From positions 1-7,635 of the forward strand of contig DATLGM010000337.1 in assembly GCA_035540515.1 (NCBI GenBank): 7,635 bases of DNA, given 5' to 3'. The position numbers and the translations under genes were made by a program. The notes below the pieces were generated by a model. The model worked only from the letters and a program-made list of their open reading frames with translations. It was not told the origin of the DNA and did not search any database. The first letter of the stretch is position 1, and every line of letters starts with the position of its first letter. The DNA is from WHTG01 sp035540515 (lineage in GTDB: Bacteria > Actinomycetota > Nitriliruptoria > Euzebyales > Egibacteraceae). Of this stretch, positions 5,524 to 7,635 are shown piece after piece.

Positions 5524-6252
5524 ATGACCCGCCTCAAGATTTCCCGCGCCATCGCCGTCATAGTCGCGGCTCTGTCGGCTTTGGTGATCGTGTCAGGTGC
5601 CGCCCTCGCCGACACCACGTACGTCCCGAGTACGGACAACAACCAGAAGGTCTACCTGTCACAGTCGTGCCACGACGCGGGAACCGGCTCGTGTCACACG
5701 AACTACGGCTGTGACAACATGAGCGAGAACTACCGCTCCGACGTCTTGTCCAAGCAGGCGTTGGGCGATGGGCGCATCCTTGAAGATGGGCTGCTCGACC
5801 GGCAGTACATCGTTCGTGTCGGCAACGGCCTAATGCGCGAGAACATAAACAGTTCCAACTCCTGGAATGCCAAGATGCACATACCGCTACATTCGAATGC
5901 GAAAAACGCGCAATGCGATTCGCCGGTCGGGTCGGATGCCTACGGCGGGACCATGACATTCCACGCCAGCTCTAACGGGCAGCAACTTGCTGCACAACTG
6001 AAGTACACCATGCAGAACGTGAGCCCAGGCACCAACGACCAAGTGTCGAGCCGCACCGACTTGGACGAACTCACGGATACAGGCGCGGTCGCCGCCTACC
6101 TGGAGTCTGAGTACCACACTTGGAACAAGGGCGTCGACTTCCTCAGGGCGTCTGTTGACTGGGCCTGGAGAATCGGGTACGCGGTCGACCGTTGCCGCGG
6201 GTACCCGCGCAGCGGTCAGGGCACGACCGGTACGAAACAGTGCTCCTGGTAG
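5524..6252 (+). CDS. Secreted Amidase_3-type N-acetylmuramoyl-L-alanine amidase
   Basis: 242 aa from the ATG at 5524, with GCAGGAG upstream inside the end of the GerMN gene. Residues 1-29 form a textbook Sec signal peptide (basic start, long hydrophobic core, ALA before D30). The mature part follows the zinc amidase plan: SCHDAGTG (49-54 region) for the first His ligand (H50), MSENYRSD (66-73) for the Glu ligand (E68), IPLHSNA (120-126) for the second His (H123), and AYLESEYHTWN (191-201) for the catalytic Glu (E194) in the place of 'vLvElGF.sN'. Such enzymes cut the bond between MurNAc and L-Ala in peptidoglycan. There is no wall-binding repeat. Six Cys (49, 57, 63, 131, 224, 240) suggest disulfides. 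It is divergent but keeps the key residues, so probably active. Codons are visibly more A/T-rich than in the 2.2-4.3 kb genes, hinting at separate origin. Its TAG overlaps the next gene's GTG. Confidence 0.75.
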   Translation: MTRLKISRAIAVIVAALSALVIVSGAALADTTYVPSTDNNQKVYLSQSCHDAGTGSCHTNYGCDNMSENYRSDVLSKQALGDGRILEDGLLDRQYIVRVGNGLMRENINSSNSWNAKMHIPLHSNAKNAQCDSPVGSDAYGGTMTFHASSNGQQLAAQLKYTMQNVSPGTNDQVSSRTDLDELTDTGAVAAYLESEYHTWNKGVDFLRASVDWAWRIGYAVDRCRGYPRSGQGTTGTKQCSW

Positions 6253-7025
6253 TGTCGAGGAACCGACTCGCCCTTCTGGTTCTACCCGTGTGCTTCGTGG
6301 TCGCCGCGGCGGCATGCACAGACACGGACGAGGGCGCACCCGCTGCTAGCGGGTCGTCGCCCCGTCCAACCGACGCTGCAACCGAGGCGTCGCGGGTCGT
6401 CCTAGAGGACGACTGGGGCTGCCAGACCGATCCGGCGCGTCTGTTCGACGCCGCCCTGAACGACGACCGTGCGCGGGCGGCGGAACTGATGAGCCGGTGC
6501 ATAGAGGACCCTGCGACGACCCGGCAGGATGATGTCGCTCTGCATCGCGCCGCCCAGAGCGGGAGTCTTTCTGTCGCACGGCTGCTGATCAGCAGCGGAG
6601 CCGATGTCGAGTACGAGGACGCGGGTGGCGATAACGCCCTCACTTGGGCGGCAACGCCGGCGGCGTACATGACGGCGCGCCACGACCGCCGCAAGGCGGA
6701 CATCACCCGTGCGTTGATCGATGCGGGGGCGGACCCGAACGCCCCCGGCCGGGGTGGCGTCGCAGCGATACATCAAGCGGCCAGCGGCGACTTCTTGCTC
6801 ACTCTTGCCGTACTTGTCGACGCGGGTGCGGACGTGGACGCCAGGACGTCTAAGGGCATCACCCCGTTAATGGTTGCAGCTTCTCAGGGCCATACCAGGA
6901 CCGCTAGACGACTCCTTGAACTGGGCGCTTCGATCAAGACGCGGGACAAGTCGGGGCAGAACGCCGTGGACAAGGCTCAGGCTGGTGGCCACGAGGCCTT
7001 AGCGGCGGTTCTTCGCGAAGGATGA
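6252..7025 (+). CDS. Ankyrin-repeat lipoprotein
   Basis: 257 aa from a GTG at 6252 that shares a base with the amidase stop (TAGTG), with no clear ribosome site of its own, so translation is probably coupled. This start places a signal peptide at once: MSRNRLALLVLPVCFVVAAA then A-C, with C22 as the lipid-modified Cys of a relaxed lipobox (AAAC). A Ser/Pro/Ala-rich linker (about 28-48) leads to ankyrin repeats: a degenerate one (about 61-92), then clear ones at 93-125 (ALHRAAQSGSLSVARLLISS), 127-167, 168-201 and 202-234 (TPLMVAASQGHTRTARRLLE), and a partial cap to 257. The protein should sit on the outer face of the membrane, where the amidase is exported. Ankyrin repeats bind proteins, so it may hold, inhibit or give immunity to the amidase; that role is inferred from gene order. 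Lipoprotein and ankyrin calls are firm. Confidence 0.8.
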   Translation: MSRNRLALLVLPVCFVVAAAACTDTDEGAPAASGSSPRPTDAATEASRVVLEDDWGCQTDPARLFDAALNDDRARAAELMSRCIEDPATTRQDDVALHRAAQSGSLSVARLLISSGADVEYEDAGGDNALTWAATPAAYMTARHDRRKADITRALIDAGADPNAPGRGGVAAIHQAASGDFLLTLAVLVDAGADVDARTSKGITPLMVAASQGHTRTARRLLELGASIKTRDKSGQNAVDKAQAGGHEALAAVLREG

Positions 7026-7038
7026 GCGTCTCGTTTCG

Positions 7039-7053
7039 ACCCGCGCTGCGGGT
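7039..7053 (+). terminator. Possible terminator hairpin after the ankyrin gene
   Basis: ACCCGC-GCT-GCGGGT forms a 6-bp GC-rich stem with a 3-nt loop, 14 bp after the ankyrin stop. There is no T tract, common for actinobacterial terminators but also making the call weak. Confidence 0.3.
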
Positions 7054-7179
7054 TCGCCGTGCGCGTGCGGCGGTCTTGTGCCCCACGCCGCGGCGAACGG
7101 CGGCCGGTGCATGCTGTGCGGGAGGGGCTGCCGCGCAAGTTGTCTACCGTCTGTTGACATAGGCGCCGGGACGCGTGGG

Positions 7180-7248
7180 ACGTCTAATCCTTGTAGACCC
7201 GGTTCGGGGGTTCTCATCGCAGAACCCCCCAACCCGGGCTACAGACGT
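7180..7248. repeat. Long interrupted inverted repeat (stable hairpin)
   Basis: The core pairs GGGGGTTCT (7206-7214) with AGAACCCCC (7221-7229) around the loop CATCGC. Beyond a C/C mismatch, GGTT (7201-7204) pairs with AACC (7231-7234); then CCC (7198-7200) with GGG (7236-7238) around one unpaired C; then TGTAG (7192-7196) with CTACA (7239-7243). After a 6-7-nt one-sided bulge, ACGTC (7180-7184) pairs with GACGT (7244-7248). That is about 26 pairs. No T tract follows, so it is not a classical terminator. It could be a terminator of the ankyrin operon, a leader structure before the ATG at 7268, a structured RNA or a protein-binding site. Confidence 0.65.
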
Positions 7249-7267
7249 AGACAGGAGAGCCGACAGC

Positions 7268-7429
7268 ATGACCGGGCAGTCGTGGTCGTGGGGTCGTCGC
7301 CCGTGCTGCCCGCCGCACGACAGGCACCGCCAGCGTCCGACGAGGACGAGCAGCGGCTTGCCGGGCCGTCCACGTCACCTCGGTGCGAAACGACGCCGCC
7401 GTCCTGCGCCACGACCACCCGAAGTATGA
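7268..7429 (+). CDS. Doubtful 53-aa ORF upstream of the insertion sequence
   Basis: An ATG with AGGAG 10 nt upstream opens 53 codons (MTGQSWSWGRRPCC, then Arg/Pro-rich). Codons look GC3-biased at first but not towards the end, where another frame (about 7360-7425, reading AVHVTSVRNDAAVLRHDHPK) has a much more coding-like pattern. The region may be a small gene, or a frameshifted remnant cut by the adjacent insertion sequence. No family recognised. Confidence 0.25.
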   Translation: MTGQSWSWGRRPCCPPHDRHRQRPTRTSSGLPGRPRHLGAKRRRRPAPRPPEV

Positions 7430-7541
7430 GTCCCCGGTAGTGGTGGGATTTCGGGGCGGTAGAGGTTCCGGGAGGAAGGTGGGCCACCGGTAGATCCTCG
7501 GCGTGTCCCTAACAAAGACGCGCATGAGAGGTGTTCTTCCG
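7425..7541 (+). mobile_element. Probable left end and leader of an IS256-family element
   Basis: About 115 bp before the transposase ATG, coding-like sequence gives way at roughly 7425-7435 to non-coding DNA beginning near GAGTCCCCGGTAGTGGTG. Position and length fit the terminal inverted repeat and leader of an IS256-type element. The right end is outside the window, so neither the terminal repeat nor the target duplication can be verified and the boundary is approximate. Confidence 0.4.
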
Positions 7542-7635
7542 ATGGCCCTTGATCAGTCTGCCCTGTCCGAACTGCTCGATGCGATACGCGCTGGCGGTGA
7601 GATCGATGTGATCCGCACCGCGGTGCAGGTGATGC
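7542..7635 (+). CDS. IS256-family transposase, N-terminus only
   Basis: 31 complete codons from the ATG at 7542, continuing past the window. MALDQSALSELLDAIRAGGE followed by IDVIRTAVQVM closely matches the start of actinobacterial IS256-family mutator-type transposases, DDE enzymes of about 400 aa that move the element by copy-out/paste-in transposition. GAGAGGTG (7526-7533) provides a ribosome site; an in-frame ATG at 7524 is an alternative start but overlaps that site. The catalytic residues lie outside the window, so whether the element is intact is unknown. Confidence 0.8.
   Translation, partial: MALDQSALSELLDAIRAGGEIDVIRTAVQVM

Noticed and set aside
7154..7190. Consensus -35 TTGACA (7154-7159) with TAATCC (7185-7190)
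   Set aside because: The gap is 25 bp, too long for a standard promoter, and nothing -10-like lies at 16-19 bp.
7180..7248. tRNA gene or integron attC site at the long hairpin
   Set aside because: A single rod-like stem without cloverleaf arms, anticodon or acceptor layout, and without the conserved attC end boxes.
3705..7253. GTAGACA 21-22 nt before both the MNT-like ATG and the ATG at 7268
   Set aside because: A 7-mer shared twice in 7.6 kb is weak, and as a -10 it would leave a leader too short for the visible ribosome sites. Treated as chance.
7078..7440. 120-codon plus-strand frame after the ankyrin gene
   Set aside because: It has no ribosome site, runs through the long hairpin and has no recognisable domain. 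Parts may be remnants, but the whole frame is not a credible gene.

Overview
The window is high-GC DNA with GTG as well as ATG starts, GC-rich third codon positions, purine-rich ribosome binding sites and tightly overlapping genes. This suggests an actinomycete (Actinomycetota). I see no rRNA, tRNA or CRISPR, and no core housekeeping gene. The content is accessory: recombinase and transposase relics, a toxin-antitoxin-like pair, an exported cell-wall cassette and the start of an insertion sequence.

Layout. (1) 5-1767, minus strand: a tyrosine-recombinase-like protein that appears to lack catalytic residues, translationally coupled (TGATG) to a transposase-like protein that stops soon after its first catalytic-type Asp. 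That second frame ends across a rho-independent terminator pointing the other way. (2) 1768-2200: a divergent control region with a perfect 16-bp dyad and a second, imperfect copy, plus a possible 63-codon leader ORF. (3) 2201-3672, plus strand: a TetR-like regulator with an insertion after its recognition helix, then an unrecognised 245-aa protein. (4) 3727-4361: a two-gene overlap (GTGA) encoding a probable MNT-like antitoxin without the nucleotidyltransferase signature and a HEPN-like toxin with an intact R-x4-H motif. (5) 4362-4658: a spacer with an in-frame coding-like tail after the HEPN stop and an AT-rich promoter candidate. (6) 4659-7025: a compact operon of three exported proteins, namely a GerMN-domain protein, a secreted Amidase_3-type zinc amidase and a GTG-started ankyrin-repeat lipoprotein. 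(7) 7026-7541: mostly non-coding, with a long interrupted hairpin, a doubtful 53-codon ORF and the probable left end of an IS256-family element whose transposase starts at 7542 and runs off the window.

How the parts may work together. The recombinase/transposase couplet, the TetR gene with its dyads and the IS256 element fit an integrated or decaying mobile region. The HEPN/MNT-like pair would act as a stability or defence module. The GerMN-amidase-ankyrin cassette looks like a self-contained envelope module: a peptidoglycan hydrolase with one exported partner that may position or regulate it and one membrane-anchored repeat protein that may bind or inhibit it. These roles are inferred from domains and gene order. 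The strongest candidates for something undescribed are that three-gene cassette and the HEPN/MNT pair, in which both the AMP-transfer motif and the usual target tyrosine appear to be missing.
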